DNA from: Fulvimarina manganoxydans
Lineage (GTDB): Bacteria > Pseudomonadota > Alphaproteobacteria > Rhizobiales > Rhizobiaceae
Assembly (NCBI RefSeq): GCF_900176465.1
Contig: NZ_FWXR01000001.1
Span: 248,001-312,000 of the forward strand
Reading direction: 5' to 3'
Length of the DNA stretch: 64,000 nucleotides
This document shows, in pieces, positions 1-9,430 of this stretch (position 1 is the stretch's first letter; every line of letters starts with the position of its first letter). Made by a program: the position numbers and the translations under genes. The notes under the pieces were generated by a model. That model saw only the letters and a list, made by a program, of their open reading frames with translations. It made no database searches and had not been told where the DNA came from.

Positions 1-409
1 CCGATTGGTCGCTGACGACGATATGGCGCCCGGCTTCCAGAAGCTCGGCCGGAAGACCGCTGGTCAAAAGGGTCTGGAGCGCTTCCAGCTTGTTGTTCGC
101 GGCTTCGGCGCCGCTGCTTTCGGCGACCAACAAATGCGCGGCGATCAGAAGGTCGCGACGCACATCGCTCTCCAGCATGTCCCGCTGTTCGGCCAGCGCG
201 GCGAAACGAATGAGCGCCGCGACGGCCAGAAAGGTGAGAATGAGAATGGGGATGGCTTGCCGGAGAAGGCGCTCCGACCCGACGATGCCACTATAGGCCG
301 GCTCTGCAAGCACGCGGGCATAGCCCTTGACGCCGTGCCTGGATTCCAGCGGATACCCTATTTTAGACAATAGGATACCCGCCGACGCGAAGATCGCGTC
401 AGCCCGCAT
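1..409 (-). CDS. N-terminus of probable membrane sensor histidine kinase (runs off left edge)
   Basis: About 136 residues are visible from an ATG at 409 (complement) and the frame is open to the window edge. A soluble N-terminal stretch of about 50 residues is followed by a hydrophobic segment at roughly residues 53-72 (AIPILILTFLAVAALIRFA) and then a charged, helical extracytoplasmic-looking region. This is the usual start of the long PAS-containing sensor kinases that lie beside pepN in Rhizobiales, some of which belong to the PdhS/DivJ cell-cycle kinase group. No PAS, HisKA or ATPase domain lies inside the window, so the kinase call is inference. It follows pepN on the same strand after 133 bases that hold a strong inverted repeat. 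Codon use is like the neighbours. Confidence 0.45.
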   Translation of the reverse strand, partial: MRADAIFASAGILLSKIGYPLESRHGVKGYARVLAEPAYSGIVGSERLLRQAIPILILTFLAVAALIRFAALAEQRDMLESDVRRDLLIAAHLLVAESSGAEAANNKLEALQTLLTSGLPAELLEAGRHIVVSDQS

Positions 410-435
410 GTTCAACACCCCGTAGCCGCATCATA

Positions 436-465
436 GTGATTCGGAACACCGCACGTCCGAATCAC
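436..465. other. 10-bp inverted repeat between pepN and the sensor kinase
   Basis: GTGATTCGGA (436-445) is perfectly complementary to TCCGAATCAC (456-465), with a 10-base loop. It lies about 80 bases beyond the pepN stop and 27 bases before the kinase start, both on the minus strand. No T-run follows on either strand, so it is not a typical intrinsic terminator. It could be an mRNA stem-loop or a protein-binding site. Confidence 0.5.
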
Positions 466-542
466 TTGGAATTCATCAGAGCCGAATCAGCTTGTCCATA
501 GCTGACGACGGGGTAAATTTTTCTCGGCAAGCCTTGACGGCA

Positions 543-3191
543 CTAGGCCAAGGTTCTGTCCACAATGTCCTTCAAGTCTGTGGACAACTGTGGCATCGCC
601 GCCAATTTCCTCAGGGTCATCTCGGCCGCCTCGCAGCGTGTCGGCTCCAAGGTGCGCCAGGCGCGAAAGGCCGTGGCCAGACGCGCTGAAATTTGGGGGT
701 TGATCGCGTCAAGTTCGGCAAGACGATCCGCGACCCAAGCATATCCAGCGCCATCGGCTCTGTGGAAAGCCACCGGATTTAGTCCCGCAAAGGACCCGAT
801 CAGGGACCGGGCTCGATTGGGATTCCGTAACGTGAATCGCGGATGCGACAACAGTGTGTTCACTTTTTCTAGTCTAGACGCGCCCGGCGCTGCCGCCTGG
901 ATCGCGAACCACTTGTCGAGCACGAGATCGTCGCGTTGATGCCGATCGTAGAAGGCCGCAAAGGCATCCTCCGTCTCCTTCGCATCGGGAAAGCGGAAGG
1001 CGAGGATCGTCAGCGCCGCTTGGCGATCGGTCATGTTGGAGGCGCGTGCAAAGCGCTCCGCTGCCCGCTGGGGCGAGCGATCGGCCAGGCAGAGATAGCC
1101 GAGGGCGCCGTTGGCAAGAGCCCGTCGGCCCGCACTCTCGGCGTCCGGCGAGAAGGCCTCGTCGGCGGGCGCGCCCGCGACGAGCCGCGCAAAGACCTCA
1201 GAACCGGTGTCGGCGATTTGTTGACGGGCCGCGTTCAAGGTTTCGAACACGGCGTCGGGATCAACATTGCGCCCGATGAGACGCGCGACTTCCGCCTCGC
1301 CCGGCAATGCCAGGATCTGCGCCCGGAAGGCCGGATCGAGAGCGTCGTCACCAGCGCTCGACACGATGGCGTCGACAACGCCCGCCGAAAGCGGCGTGGT
1401 GTTTTCCGAGGCGGGCTTGGCAGAGGCTGCCGCCAGCGTCTCGCCGAGAAGGTCGTTGAGAATGCGCCAGCGGTTGAACGGGTTCGGATCGAGGCGCGCG
1501 AGCGCGATCCGGTCGGCCTCGCTCTGCTCGTGCTTCAAGGTGACAGGCGCTGAAAAATCCCGGAGGACCGAGAGATAGGGTTTGCCGCCGACATTCTCGA
1601 AAACCAGCGTCTCGTTGGCTTCGGAAAGGTGGACGACACCGTCCAAAAGCTCGGCGCCATGGCTGGGGCTCACATCACGATCCTCGCCATTCGGCCCGAC
1701 AAGGCCGAGACGCACCGGCATGAGCATCGGCTCCGTGCCTGTTCCCGCCGCACCCTGTTCGAGCGACTGGCTGAGCGTCACGGTGTAGCGGTCGGACGCC
1801 TCCTCGTAACGCTCCTCGACGGTCAGCGTCGGGGTCCCGGCCTGATGGTACCAGAGCGCGAAACGCGACAGATCGGTGCCGGTCGCATCCTCGAAACAGG
1901 TCAGAAAGGCCTCGATCGTGGCCGCCTCGCCATCGTGCCGATCGAAGTAAAGGTCCATCCCGGCGCGAAAGCCTTCTTCGCCGAGAAGGGTGGCGATCAT
2001 GCGGACCAATTCGGCGCCCTTGTCATAGACCGTCGCCGTATAGAAGTTATTGATCTCGCGATATTCTTTCGGGCGGACAGGGTGCTGGAGCGGGCCCTGA
2101 TCCTCTGGGAACTGCAGGCTCTTCAATCGGCGCACCGAGCCGATGCGCTGAACCGTTCGCTCGCGCTCGTCGGCCGAGAATTCCTGGTCGCGATAGACCG
2201 TCAGGCCTTCCTTGAGACAGAGCTGGAACCAATCGCGGCAAGTGATGCGGTTGCCGGTCCAGTTGTGGAAATATTCGTGGGCGATGACCGTCTCGACGCC
2301 GGCATAGTCCTGGTCGGTCGCCGTGTCCGGGTCGAGAAGAACATATTTGTGGTTGAAGACGTTGAGACCTTTGTTCTCCATCGCCCCCATATTGAAGTCG
2401 GAGATCGCGACGATGTTGAAGACGTCGAGATCGTATTCCCGGCCGAAGCGGCGTTCGTCCCATGCCATCGAGCGCTTCAGGGCGTCCATGGCATAGACGG
2501 CCTGGGACGAGCGTCCCTTTTCCGTATAAATGCCGAGGGACACATTGCGCCCGCCTGAGGTCGTGAAGCTGTCCGAAAGGAGTTCCAGGTCTCCTGCCAC
2601 CATGGCGAAGAGATAGGCCGGCTTGTTGAACGGGTCGTTCCAGACCGCATAATGGCGCCCGCCTTCGAGCTCCCCGGTATCGGCGGGATTGCCATTGGAC
2701 AGCAGCACCGGCGCGGCCTGTCTGTCGGCCTCGATCCGCACCCGGTAGGGGATGAGGACATCCGGGCGGTCGTAGAAATAGGTGATACGGCGGAAGCCCT
2801 CCGCCTCGCATTGGGTGCACCAGACGCCGTTCGAGCGATAAAGCCCCATCAGCTTGGTGTTGTCTTCGGGCACGATCTCGGTGCCGATCGTCAAAGTGAA
2901 GCTGCCTGACGCGGGGCAATCCCTGACGGTCAATTGATCGGGGGTCGCATCGAACCGGTCGGAGGCGAGCGTCTCGCCGTTCATCTCGATGCTGATCAGG
3001 CGGAGTTCGTCACCGTCGAGCACAAGCGGTGCATCCGGCGCCGTATTCGGGCGACGATGAAGGGTCAGCTCGGAGACGATCTCGGCCCGGCCTTCGAACA
3101 GGCGGATCGTCAGAGCGACGCTCTCGAAGACGAAGTCGGTCTCGCGATAATCGGACAGCTTGACGGTCTGGCCGGTGTCGGTGCGCAGCAT
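543..3191 (-). CDS. pepN: Aminopeptidase N (M1 family zinc metallopeptidase)
   Basis: This cytoplasmic zinc aminopeptidase removes N-terminal residues from peptides. The 882-residue length is normal for bacterial PepN. The substrate-anchoring GAMEN motif is at residues 269-273. The zinc motif HEYFH is at 305-309, and the third zinc ligand is Glu328 in KEGL, giving the M1 spacing HEXXH-x18-E. The N-terminal beta domain and C-terminal helical domain are both present and the frame is unbroken. The start at 3191 has an AAGGA ribosome binding site. It stands divergent from the EamA transporter gene. There is no signal peptide, in line with a cytosolic enzyme. Family assignment is secure from the motifs. 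Confidence 0.97.
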   Translation of the reverse strand: MLRTDTGQTVKLSDYRETDFVFESVALTIRLFEGRAEIVSELTLHRRPNTAPDAPLVLDGDELRLISIEMNGETLASDRFDATPDQLTVRDCPASGSFTLTIGTEIVPEDNTKLMGLYRSNGVWCTQCEAEGFRRITYFYDRPDVLIPYRVRIEADRQAAPVLLSNGNPADTGELEGGRHYAVWNDPFNKPAYLFAMVAGDLELLSDSFTTSGGRNVSLGIYTEKGRSSQAVYAMDALKRSMAWDERRFGREYDLDVFNIVAISDFNMGAMENKGLNVFNHKYVLLDPDTATDQDYAGVETVIAHEYFHNWTGNRITCRDWFQLCLKEGLTVYRDQEFSADERERTVQRIGSVRRLKSLQFPEDQGPLQHPVRPKEYREINNFYTATVYDKGAELVRMIATLLGEEGFRAGMDLYFDRHDGEAATIEAFLTCFEDATGTDLSRFALWYHQAGTPTLTVEERYEEASDRYTVTLSQSLEQGAAGTGTEPMLMPVRLGLVGPNGEDRDVSPSHGAELLDGVVHLSEANETLVFENVGGKPYLSVLRDFSAPVTLKHEQSEADRIALARLDPNPFNRWRILNDLLGETLAAASAKPASENTTPLSAGVVDAIVSSAGDDALDPAFRAQILALPGEAEVARLIGRNVDPDAVFETLNAARQQIADTGSEVFARLVAGAPADEAFSPDAESAGRRALANGALGYLCLADRSPQRAAERFARASNMTDRQAALTILAFRFPDAKETEDAFAAFYDRHQRDDLVLDKWFAIQAAAPGASRLEKVNTLLSHPRFTLRNPNRARSLIGSFAGLNPVAFHRADGAGYAWVADRLAELDAINPQISARLATAFRAWRTLEPTRCEAAEMTLRKLAAMPQLSTDLKDIVDRTLA

Positions 3192-3405
3192 GAACGGTTC
3201 CTTTTCAATCTTCGAGCTTAGGTAGACAGGACCCTCGCGCTTTGCAATTTGGGTAAGGGTCGGCGCTTCTGCGAGCGCAGGGGCGAAAGGCCCCGCGCGC
3301 CGGGCGCCAGATCAAGAAGCGGATCGGGTTCGAGGCCGAACGTCGGGGAGGGGCGGCGGCCTTAGAAGGCCATCTCCCGCGATCTGCGTGAAAGAAAGTC
3401 GCTCC

Positions 3406-4353
3406 ATGGCGTTGCCACCACAATCGCCCGTCGAAAGCCCTATGCGGGGCATTCTCCTGAAACTCGTCTCCATCCTCTGCTTCGTCGCGATGCAGACGGC
3501 CATCAAGGCGGCGGGCGACGAGGTTCCGGCTGGCGAAGTGGTGTTCTTCCGCTCCTTCTTCGCACTCCTGCCCGTCGCGCTTTATCTCGCCTATCTGAAA
3601 GGCCTGACAACGGCCCTGCGCACCGACGACCTCAAAGGCCATCTCTGGCGCGGCTTCATCGGCGTCACCTCGATGGTGCTCGGCTTTTATTCGATCACCA
3701 AGCTGCCCTATCCCGAATGGATCACGATCAACTATGCGACGCCACTCATTACGGTGGTGCTGGCCGCCCTGTTTCTCGGGGAGACGGTGCGCGCCTATCG
3801 TTGGACGGCGGTCGCAGTCGGGCTGTGCGGCGTCGCCGTCGTCACCCTGCCGCGCTTTACGATCGGCGGTGAGGCGCTGGAGGCCGCTGAGATTTCGGGG
3901 ATCCTCGCGGTCCTCGGATCCTCGATGGTCGCCGCCATCGCGATGATCCAGGTGCGCAAGCTCGCACAGCGCGAGGCGACGGCGACGATCGTCCTCTATT
4001 TCACCCTGACCTCGACCTTCTTCTCGCTGTTCACGGTCCCCTTCGGTTGGATCGCCACCAGCCCGAGCCAGACGGCGCTGCTGGTGACCGCCGGCATTTT
4101 GGGCGGGATCGGTCAGCTGCTTCTCACATCCGCCTATCGCTTCGCCGACACCTCGACCATCGCGCCCTTCGAATATTCCTCGCTCATTCTGGCGATCATG
4201 ATCGGCGCCTTCCTCTTCGCTGAGCCGGTCAGCCTCTGGACGGTGACCGGCGGGGCGATCGTGGTGGCGGCCGGTATCTTCATCATCTGGCGTGAGAGCC
4301 GCCTCGGTCTCGAACGACGCAAGGCGCAGCGAGCGCGCACGCCCGGCGCCTGA
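3406..4353 (+). CDS. EamA/DMT-family membrane transporter
   Basis: About 315 residues in around ten hydrophobic helices arranged as two EamA halves, the architecture of drug/metabolite transporters of the RhaT/YdcZ type. The second half holds the typical run PFEYSSLILAIMIG followed by a final helix and a short basic tail. Substrate cannot be told from sequence. Members export or import amino acids, nucleotides or small metabolites across the inner membrane. I chose the ATG at 3406. A GTG at 3388 and an ATG at 3442, just before the first helix, are alternatives. It is divergent from pepN and convergent with the DUF1028 gene, only 4 bases apart. Confidence 0.85.
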   Translation: MALPPQSPVESPMRGILLKLVSILCFVAMQTAIKAAGDEVPAGEVVFFRSFFALLPVALYLAYLKGLTTALRTDDLKGHLWRGFIGVTSMVLGFYSITKLPYPEWITINYATPLITVVLAALFLGETVRAYRWTAVAVGLCGVAVVTLPRFTIGGEALEAAEISGILAVLGSSMVAAIAMIQVRKLAQREATATIVLYFTLTSTFFSLFTVPFGWIATSPSQTALLVTAGILGGIGQLLLTSAYRFADTSTIAPFEYSSLILAIMIGAFLFAEPVSLWTVTGGAIVVAAGIFIIWRESRLGLERRKAQRARTPGA

Positions 4354-4357
4354 GCAT

Positions 4358-5236
4358 TTACACGCCATGCTTGGCCTTGATGTCGGCGAGAACCTCCTCG
4401 TCGATCAGGGCGTCGTCGCGGATGCGATTGTCGTAGTTCTCCTGACCCATAAAGCGGGCCATGGCCGCGATCTCGGCCTCGCCCCAGCCATTCGCTGTGG
4501 GCTGATCGAGAAGCCCTCCGCGTTTGAGAACGCCTTTGAGATAAGCGGCCGTCGCTTCGTCGATCGGCCGAACTTTGGTGGGGTCGGAGGAAAAATAGGA
4601 CAGCTTGTGAAGCTGGTAGCAGCGGGCCAGTTCGTCGATCGGTTGGTCATGGTCATAGACGGAGATATCGACCATCCGACCGCTTCGCCCGCCATAGCCG
4701 CCGCCGGCCTTCACGACGAGAACACCGGCCGCCTGTTGTCCGCGAAACTCGCCGCCGGCGTCGCGCCCAGCTGCAAGCGCCGTGATCAGCCTTTCGGCAA
4801 GATCGCCGGACGCTTCCTCGAACCCCGTCGTCATGGCCCTCAGGACCCCGTCATTGGAAAGGGAATTGCCGATGGCGACGCAATGGGTCCCGGCAAGCCC
4901 GCCGCTGACGCCCAGCCAGCCGGCGATCTCGGCGCCGGTATGAAAGGCCGCAGAGCCGTCGAGCCCCATCGCCGCGATCTGGCGCTGGCCACTGGCCGCA
5001 TCGCTGCGGGTCAGAATGGCGATCGCGTCCTCGGGCGTTGCGCCAAGACGCATGAGGTCCAACCCGTCGCGGCCATGATCCGGATTGGAAAAGGCCTGGG
5101 TGTGAATCATTCCGGCGCGCGCGTCGCCATGAAGCACGATCGAGGCGACACCGGGGAATTTCGATTGGACGGCACCGCCGACGGCGCCGCTCTCAGGGTC
5201 AAATCCGATGATCGAATAGGTCATGGCAAAGGACAT
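4358..5236 (-). CDS. DUF1028 family protein (Ntn-hydrolase-like fold)
   Basis: A 292-residue protein that begins with the DUF1028 hallmark MTYSIIGFDPESGAVGGAV followed by a QAFSNPDHG segment. The family has an Ntn-hydrolase-like fold and is often found beside amidohydrolases or peptidases, but no reaction is established for it. A C-terminal extension after about residue 200 resembles the peptidoglycan-binding-like tail found in longer members. The first ATG (5236) is used here. An ATG four codons later also fits the family start. It ends 4 bases from the convergent EamA gene. Family membership is clear and function is unknown. Confidence 0.85.
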   Translation of the reverse strand: MSFAMTYSIIGFDPESGAVGGAVQSKFPGVASIVLHGDARAGMIHTQAFSNPDHGRDGLDLMRLGATPEDAIAILTRSDAASGQRQIAAMGLDGSAAFHTGAEIAGWLGVSGGLAGTHCVAIGNSLSNDGVLRAMTTGFEEASGDLAERLITALAAGRDAGGEFRGQQAAGVLVVKAGGGYGGRSGRMVDISVYDHDQPIDELARCYQLHKLSYFSSDPTKVRPIDEATAAYLKGVLKRGGLLDQPTANGWGEAEIAAMARFMGQENYDNRIRDDALIDEEVLADIKAKHGV

Positions 5237-5376
5237 AGGGTTCTTTGAAAAAGCCCCAATGCCGTTTTGGATGATCGATATGAAAGCGCGCGAGGCAAGC
5301 CGGGAAAGCTTCCACCTTGCATTCGTGGCATAAAGGCCGATCTTCGGTGAACCATCACTCCCGATACGGGTGGCCC

Positions 5377-5859
5377 ATGTCGCTTCCTTCGATCCTCAGC
5401 TTTCTCGTCTTTCTCGCCATCGTCTTCGCGGTTGCGATGAGCGGGGCCATCTTCCGGCCGGGTCCCTGGTATGAAAAGCTGGATAAGCCGGGTTGGACGC
5501 CGCCGAATTGGGCGTTCCCGGTTGTGTGGTCCGTCCTTTATGTGATGATCGCCATCGCCGGCTGGCGGGTGTTCGAGGCCGTCGGGCTCGTCGCTTTGCC
5601 GTTTGCGATTTATGGGTTGCAGCTGATCGTAAACGCTGCCTGGTCGTTCTTCTTCTTCGGGCTCAGGCGGGGCGATCTCGCTTTCGTGGATGTGATCCTT
5701 CTCTGGCTGTTGGTCGCCGCCAATATTGCCCTGTTCTATCCGATCGATGTGACGGCCGGGCTGCTTCTCGCCCCCTATCTCGTCTGGGTGACGATCGCGT
5801 CTTGCCTCAATTTCTCGGTCTGGCAACGCAATCGGGCGAGTTTTTCGCGCACGGCGTGA
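5377..5859 (+). CDS. tspO: TspO/MBR family tryptophan-rich sensory protein
   Basis: A 160-residue, five-helix inner- or outer-membrane protein of the TspO/peripheral benzodiazepine receptor family, which binds porphyrins and modulates stress or photosynthetic gene expression in alphaproteobacteria. The diagnostic loop WYEKLDKPGWTPPNWAF after helix 1 and the repeated Trp/Tyr-rich helices are present. The ATG at 5377 directly precedes the first helix. An in-frame start at 5317 would add a 20-residue polar leader not usual in the family. Heme A synthase lies nearby, but no operon link is visible. Family assignment is strong; ligand and role here are inferred from the family. Confidence 0.93.
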   Translation: MSLPSILSFLVFLAIVFAVAMSGAIFRPGPWYEKLDKPGWTPPNWAFPVVWSVLYVMIAIAGWRVFEAVGLVALPFAIYGLQLIVNAAWSFFFFGLRRGDLAFVDVILLWLLVAANIALFYPIDVTAGLLLAPYLVWVTIASCLNFSVWQRNRASFSRTA

Positions 5860-5908
5860 GGCGGTCGCAAGCCGTCATTGGGCCCGGGTCCCTCGCTTGA
5901 GGCGTCAG

Positions 5909-6118
5909 TCAGCGCTTGGGCGGGGTCTCCATCCATTTGATGACCCACATGGCCGGCAGCACCCACAGAAAGCCGGAAAATAAGAAATAGGCCAGATGCA
6001 CCCAGCCGCTCGATTCCGCCAAATAGGTGGACGCGATCGCCGTGGCGAAGAGGGCGTAGACGAGGACGAGGAACAGGATCACGAAGGTCCCGATGAATTT
6101 CTTGAGCCGGACGGGCAT
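5909..6118 (-). CDS. DUF2842 small membrane protein
   Basis: A 69-residue protein starting MPVRLKKFIGTFVILF with two predicted transmembrane helices and the C-terminal KWMETPPKR tail typical of alphaproteobacterial DUF2842 proteins. The family is small, membrane-bound and uncharacterised. In many Rhizobiales it sits next to ctaA, as here, where it is divergent from heme A synthase. That suggests but does not prove a link to cytochrome oxidase biogenesis. The open frame continues upstream to 6334, but that part is arginine-rich and unlike the family, so the ATG at 6118 was chosen. Confidence 0.88.
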   Translation of the reverse strand: MPVRLKKFIGTFVILFLVLVYALFATAIASTYLAESSGWVHLAYFLFSGFLWVLPAMWVIKWMETPPKR

Positions 6119-6320
6119 GATGCTCCTGGCAGTTCGACGAGCGGTCCACAGGCTCGATCGAGCCTTCATTCGCTCTCTATGGCAAGCCGGGCCGAGCTTT
6201 TGAACCCTTTCGGCTCTGCGACGCGGCGAAGCGGGCCTCATCGGACCTGAAATGGCTCTGGAGGCCTTGCGACCACGCGCCGCTTGCGGCGACGCGAAAA
6301 TGGGGGCAAAGCACCGGCCC

Positions 6321-7409
6321 ATGAGCACAGCCACCTTCGAGACGGTCGATGTGTCGGCCGATGAACCCTATGCCCGTAATCGCTTCGCCATCCGCGTCTG
6401 GCTGACGGTGGTGGCGATCATGGTCGTCTCGCTCGTCGTCGTCGGCGGCGCGACGCGGCTGACCGAATCGGGCCTGTCCATCACCGAATGGAAGCCGATC
6501 CACGGGGTCGTTCCGCCGCTCTCGGCCGCCGAGTGGCAGGAGGAGTTCGAGCTCTATAAGCGCATTCCCCAATATCAGGAGATCAATCGGGGCATGAGCC
6601 TTGATGCGTTCAAGACGATCTATTGGTGGGAATGGGCGCACCGGCTTCTGGCGCGGGGCGTGGGCATCGTCTTCGCGCTGCCTCTGGCCTTCTTCTGGCT
6701 GACCGGACGCCTCGAACCCTTTCTCAAGCCGCGGCTTTCGGCCGTTTTGGCACTCGGGGCCGTGCAGGGTGGTATCGGCTGGTGGATGGTCTCTTCCGGC
6801 CTCGTCGAGCGCACCGATGTAAGCCAATATCGCCTGGCGACCCATCTGACGATCGCCTCGATCATTCTGGCCTCGACCGTCTGGATCGCCGATGGGCTGA
6901 AGCGCCGGCCGATCGTCGCCCCGCCCACCGCCGGGTCGCTGCCGGTCGCGCTCTTCATCGTCGGCCTCGCCTTGCTGCAGATCTATCTCGGCGGGCTCGT
7001 CGCCGGGCTCAATGCCGGTCTCATCTACAACACTTGGCCGCTCATCGACGGCGCCTTCATCCCCTCCGGCCTATTCGCCATGGAGCCGGCCTGGCGAAGC
7101 CTGTTCGAGGATTATCTGACGGTGCAGTTCATGCATCGGATGACGGCCTATACGCTGTTCGCCGTGGTGCTCATCCATGCGCTCGCCGCTCAGCGCCTGT
7201 CGCCCGGCACGCGGCACGCCCGCTCGGCCTGGATCCTCGTCGGTGCGGTTCTCGTGCAAGCCTTGATCGGCATCACGACCCTGCTTCTCGTCGTGCCGAT
7301 CGGCTGGGCGCTGCTCCATCAGCTGTTCGGCATGGTCGTGCTCATCCTCGCGGTCGCCCATGCGCGCGGGCTGAAAGGCGAATATCCGCGACCGGCTTTT
7401 GCCCATTGA
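6321..7409 (+). CDS. ctaA: Heme A synthase (COX15/CtaA family)
   Basis: Converts heme O to heme A for the aa3-type cytochrome c oxidase in the inner membrane. The 362-residue protein has eight hydrophobic helices in two pseudo-repeats. The family motifs VVGGATRLTESGLSI, W-EWAHRLLAR and QFMHRMTAY carry the paired histidines that bind heme. This is the longer alphaproteobacterial/mitochondrial COX15 type. The start MSTATFETV at 6321 matches family N-termini. An upstream in-frame start at 6252 is less likely. The DUF2842 gene is divergent. Confidence 0.96.
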   Translation: MSTATFETVDVSADEPYARNRFAIRVWLTVVAIMVVSLVVVGGATRLTESGLSITEWKPIHGVVPPLSAAEWQEEFELYKRIPQYQEINRGMSLDAFKTIYWWEWAHRLLARGVGIVFALPLAFFWLTGRLEPFLKPRLSAVLALGAVQGGIGWWMVSSGLVERTDVSQYRLATHLTIASIILASTVWIADGLKRRPIVAPPTAGSLPVALFIVGLALLQIYLGGLVAGLNAGLIYNTWPLIDGAFIPSGLFAMEPAWRSLFEDYLTVQFMHRMTAYTLFAVVLIHALAAQRLSPGTRHARSAWILVGAVLVQALIGITTLLLVVPIGWALLHQLFGMVVLILAVAHARGLKGEYPRPAFAH

Positions 7410-7541
7410 GAGCCCTCGCAAAGCCCGTCGCTTACGAAGCTTTGATCGATGTTTGAAGGGAGCCCGCGTTTCGAGCGGTTCTCATGACCCCGAGCCGTCT
7501 TACTCTCTGTCCTGACCGAAACGGATTGGGAGAGATGGATC

Positions 7542-8315
7542 ATGGGCAGAGCAAGCCACGGCCTGAAGGCGACGACGTCGAGCATTCTTCTGTTGATTGG
7601 AACGTCCCTCGCCAGCGCCGGCGAGACTGTCGATTATTCGGCCGATGGGGCGGACTATCAGGGCTATTACGCGCCGGCCTCGGGCGAGGCGAAGGGGCTC
7701 GTCCTCGTCATTCATGACTGGGACGGCCTGACAGACTATGAAGAACGCCGCGCCGATATGCTCGCCGAAATGGGCTATGACGCCTTTGCTCTCGATCTTT
7801 ACGGCGCCGGCAATCGGCCTGAGACGACGGATGCCAAGAAGGCTGAAACCGCGAAACTCTATGACGACCGCGAGGCGATGCGGGCGCGCATCCTTGCCGG
7901 CCTCGAAACTGCGCGGGAGCGCTCGAGCAGCGATCAGGCGGTGGTGATGGGCTATTGCTTCGGCGGAGCGGCGGTTCTCGAACTCGCGCGATCGGGGGCG
8001 GCTGAGGACGTCGCCGGCTACGCGACCTTCCATGGCGGGCTCGCAACGCCCGAAGGTCAGAGCTATCCGGCCGACACGGCGCCGATCCTGATCGCCCATG
8101 GCGGCGCGGACACGTCGATCCCGATCTCGGACGCCGCCGATCTCGCCCGCACATTGGAAGAGGCCGGCATCACCTATGGGCTCCACGTCTATTCCGGTGC
8201 CCCGCACGCTTTCACGGTCTTCGGCTCCGACCGCTATCAGGAGCGGGCGGACGAGAATTCCTGGTCGGTGTTCCAGGCGTTTCTAAGCGACAATCTCGGC
8301 GCGAGCGAAGGATAA
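7542..8315 (+). CDS. Dienelactone hydrolase family protein, probably exported
   Basis: A 257-residue alpha/beta hydrolase. An N-terminal hydrophobic segment of about 20 residues ending TSLASAGETV looks like a signal peptide, so a periplasmic site is likely. The catalytic triad of the dienelactone hydrolase family is visible: Cys139 in GYCFGG, Asp190 in HGGADTSIP and His222 in APHAFTV. Classical dienelactone hydrolases open cyclic lactones in chloroaromatic breakdown. Most genomic relatives, including exported ones, have no proven substrate. Single gene, convergent with argC, with a 10-bp hairpin between the two stops. Confidence 0.88.
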   Translation: MGRASHGLKATTSSILLLIGTSLASAGETVDYSADGADYQGYYAPASGEAKGLVLVIHDWDGLTDYEERRADMLAEMGYDAFALDLYGAGNRPETTDAKKAETAKLYDDREAMRARILAGLETARERSSSDQAVVMGYCFGGAAVLELARSGAAEDVAGYATFHGGLATPEGQSYPADTAPILIAHGGADTSIPISDAADLARTLEEAGITYGLHVYSGAPHAFTVFGSDRYQERADENSWSVFQAFLSDNLGASEG

Positions 8316-8335
8316 GCTGCGTGTCATTGGCGGTC

Positions 8336-8364
8336 GCCCTTCCCCTATAAGCCGGGAAGGGCGG
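8336..8364. terminator. Hairpin between convergent hydrolase and argC stops
   Basis: CGCCCTTCCC (8336-8345) pairs perfectly with GGGAAGGGCG (8355-8364) around a 9-base loop. It lies 20 bases after the hydrolase stop and 10 bases after the argC stop. Neither side has a T-run, so it is a candidate bidirectional terminator or 3' stabilising stem rather than a textbook intrinsic terminator. Confidence 0.5.
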
Positions 8365-8374
8365 CCGCAGTGAC

Positions 8375-9430
8375 TCACGGAAACAGCGGCAGCTGCTTCA
8401 GGCCCATCGTCTCTTCAAGCCCATAGGCGATGTTGAAGTTCTGCAGGGCCTGGCCTGCCGAGCCCTTCACCAGATTGTCGAGCGTCGAGATGACGATCGC
8501 CCGGCCTGGAATGCGGTCTGGCACGACGTTCATTGCGACATAATTCGAGCCGCGCACCATCTGGGTCTGGGGCAGGACGCCCTCGTCGAGCACGGTGACG
8601 AAGGGGTCTGACGCATAGGCGTCGATGAGAAGCTGGCGCAGATCGGCGGCGCTCGCACCCTGGTTCATCCGCACATAGGAGGTCGTCAACTCGCCCCGGC
8701 TCATGGGGATAAGATGGGGCGTGAAATTGACCCTCAGACCGTCGAGGCCTGCCGCGAAACCGATCTCCTGCTCGATCTCGGCGCTGTGGCGGTGCTTGCC
8801 GACCGAATAGGGCGACAGGCCTTCGCCCGCTTCGCAGAAGAGCGTGTTTTCCTTGAGGCCCCGCCCAGCGCCCGAGACGCCGGACTTCGCGTCGATGACG
8901 ATGTCGGTCGCGTCGATCAGGCCGCTCTTGGCGAGCGGCACCAGGGAGAGGAGCACGGCGGTCGGATAACAGCCCGGACAAGCGACGAGCCGGGCCTTGG
9001 CGATATCGTCGCGATAGAGCTCGGTCAGGCCGTAGACGGCCTCGGGCTGAATGTCCGTCGCCACATGATCGAGCCCGTACCACTCCTTATAGGCAGCCGG
9101 ATCCTTCAGCCGGAAATCGGCCGACATGTCGAGGATCTTCACATGCGGGTGGGACTGGAAGATCGACTTGGTGATCGCCTGGGTCGTGCCATGAGGCAGA
9201 CCGCAGAAGACCGCGTCGACCGAAGACCAGTCGGCATCGTCGATGGTGACGAGATCGGGCAGGGTGACGTGGGAGAAATGCTTGAAGACCGCCTTCATCG
9301 GCTTGCCGGCATGGCTGTTCGCCGTCAGCGTCGTGATCTCGATCTTCGGATGGGTATAGGCGAGGCGGACGAGATCGGCGCCCGTATAGCCGCTCGCACC
9401 GAGGACTCCGATCCTGATCTTGTCCGCCAT
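8375..9430 (-). CDS. argC: N-acetyl-gamma-glutamyl-phosphate reductase
   Basis: Third step of arginine synthesis: NADPH-dependent reduction of N-acetylglutamyl phosphate to the semialdehyde. About 351 residues. The nucleotide-binding GVLGASGYTGADL lies at the start and the catalytic cysteine is in VACPGCYPT, followed by the SGVSGAGRG loop. Length and motifs fit the type 1 ArgC family. An AGAAGG ribosome binding site is 9 bases from the ATG at 9430 but directly touches an ATG at 9439, so the shorter start is preferred. In many Rhizobiales argC follows rpsI; that neighbour is not present here. Confidence 0.96.
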   Translation of the reverse strand: MADKIRIGVLGASGYTGADLVRLAYTHPKIEITTLTANSHAGKPMKAVFKHFSHVTLPDLVTIDDADWSSVDAVFCGLPHGTTQAITKSIFQSHPHVKILDMSADFRLKDPAAYKEWYGLDHVATDIQPEAVYGLTELYRDDIAKARLVACPGCYPTAVLLSLVPLAKSGLIDATDIVIDAKSGVSGAGRGLKENTLFCEAGEGLSPYSVGKHRHSAEIEQEIGFAAGLDGLRVNFTPHLIPMSRGELTTSYVRMNQGASAADLRQLLIDAYASDPFVTVLDEGVLPQTQMVRGSNYVAMNVVPDRIPGRAIVISTLDNLVKGSAGQALQNFNIAYGLEETMGLKQLPLFP

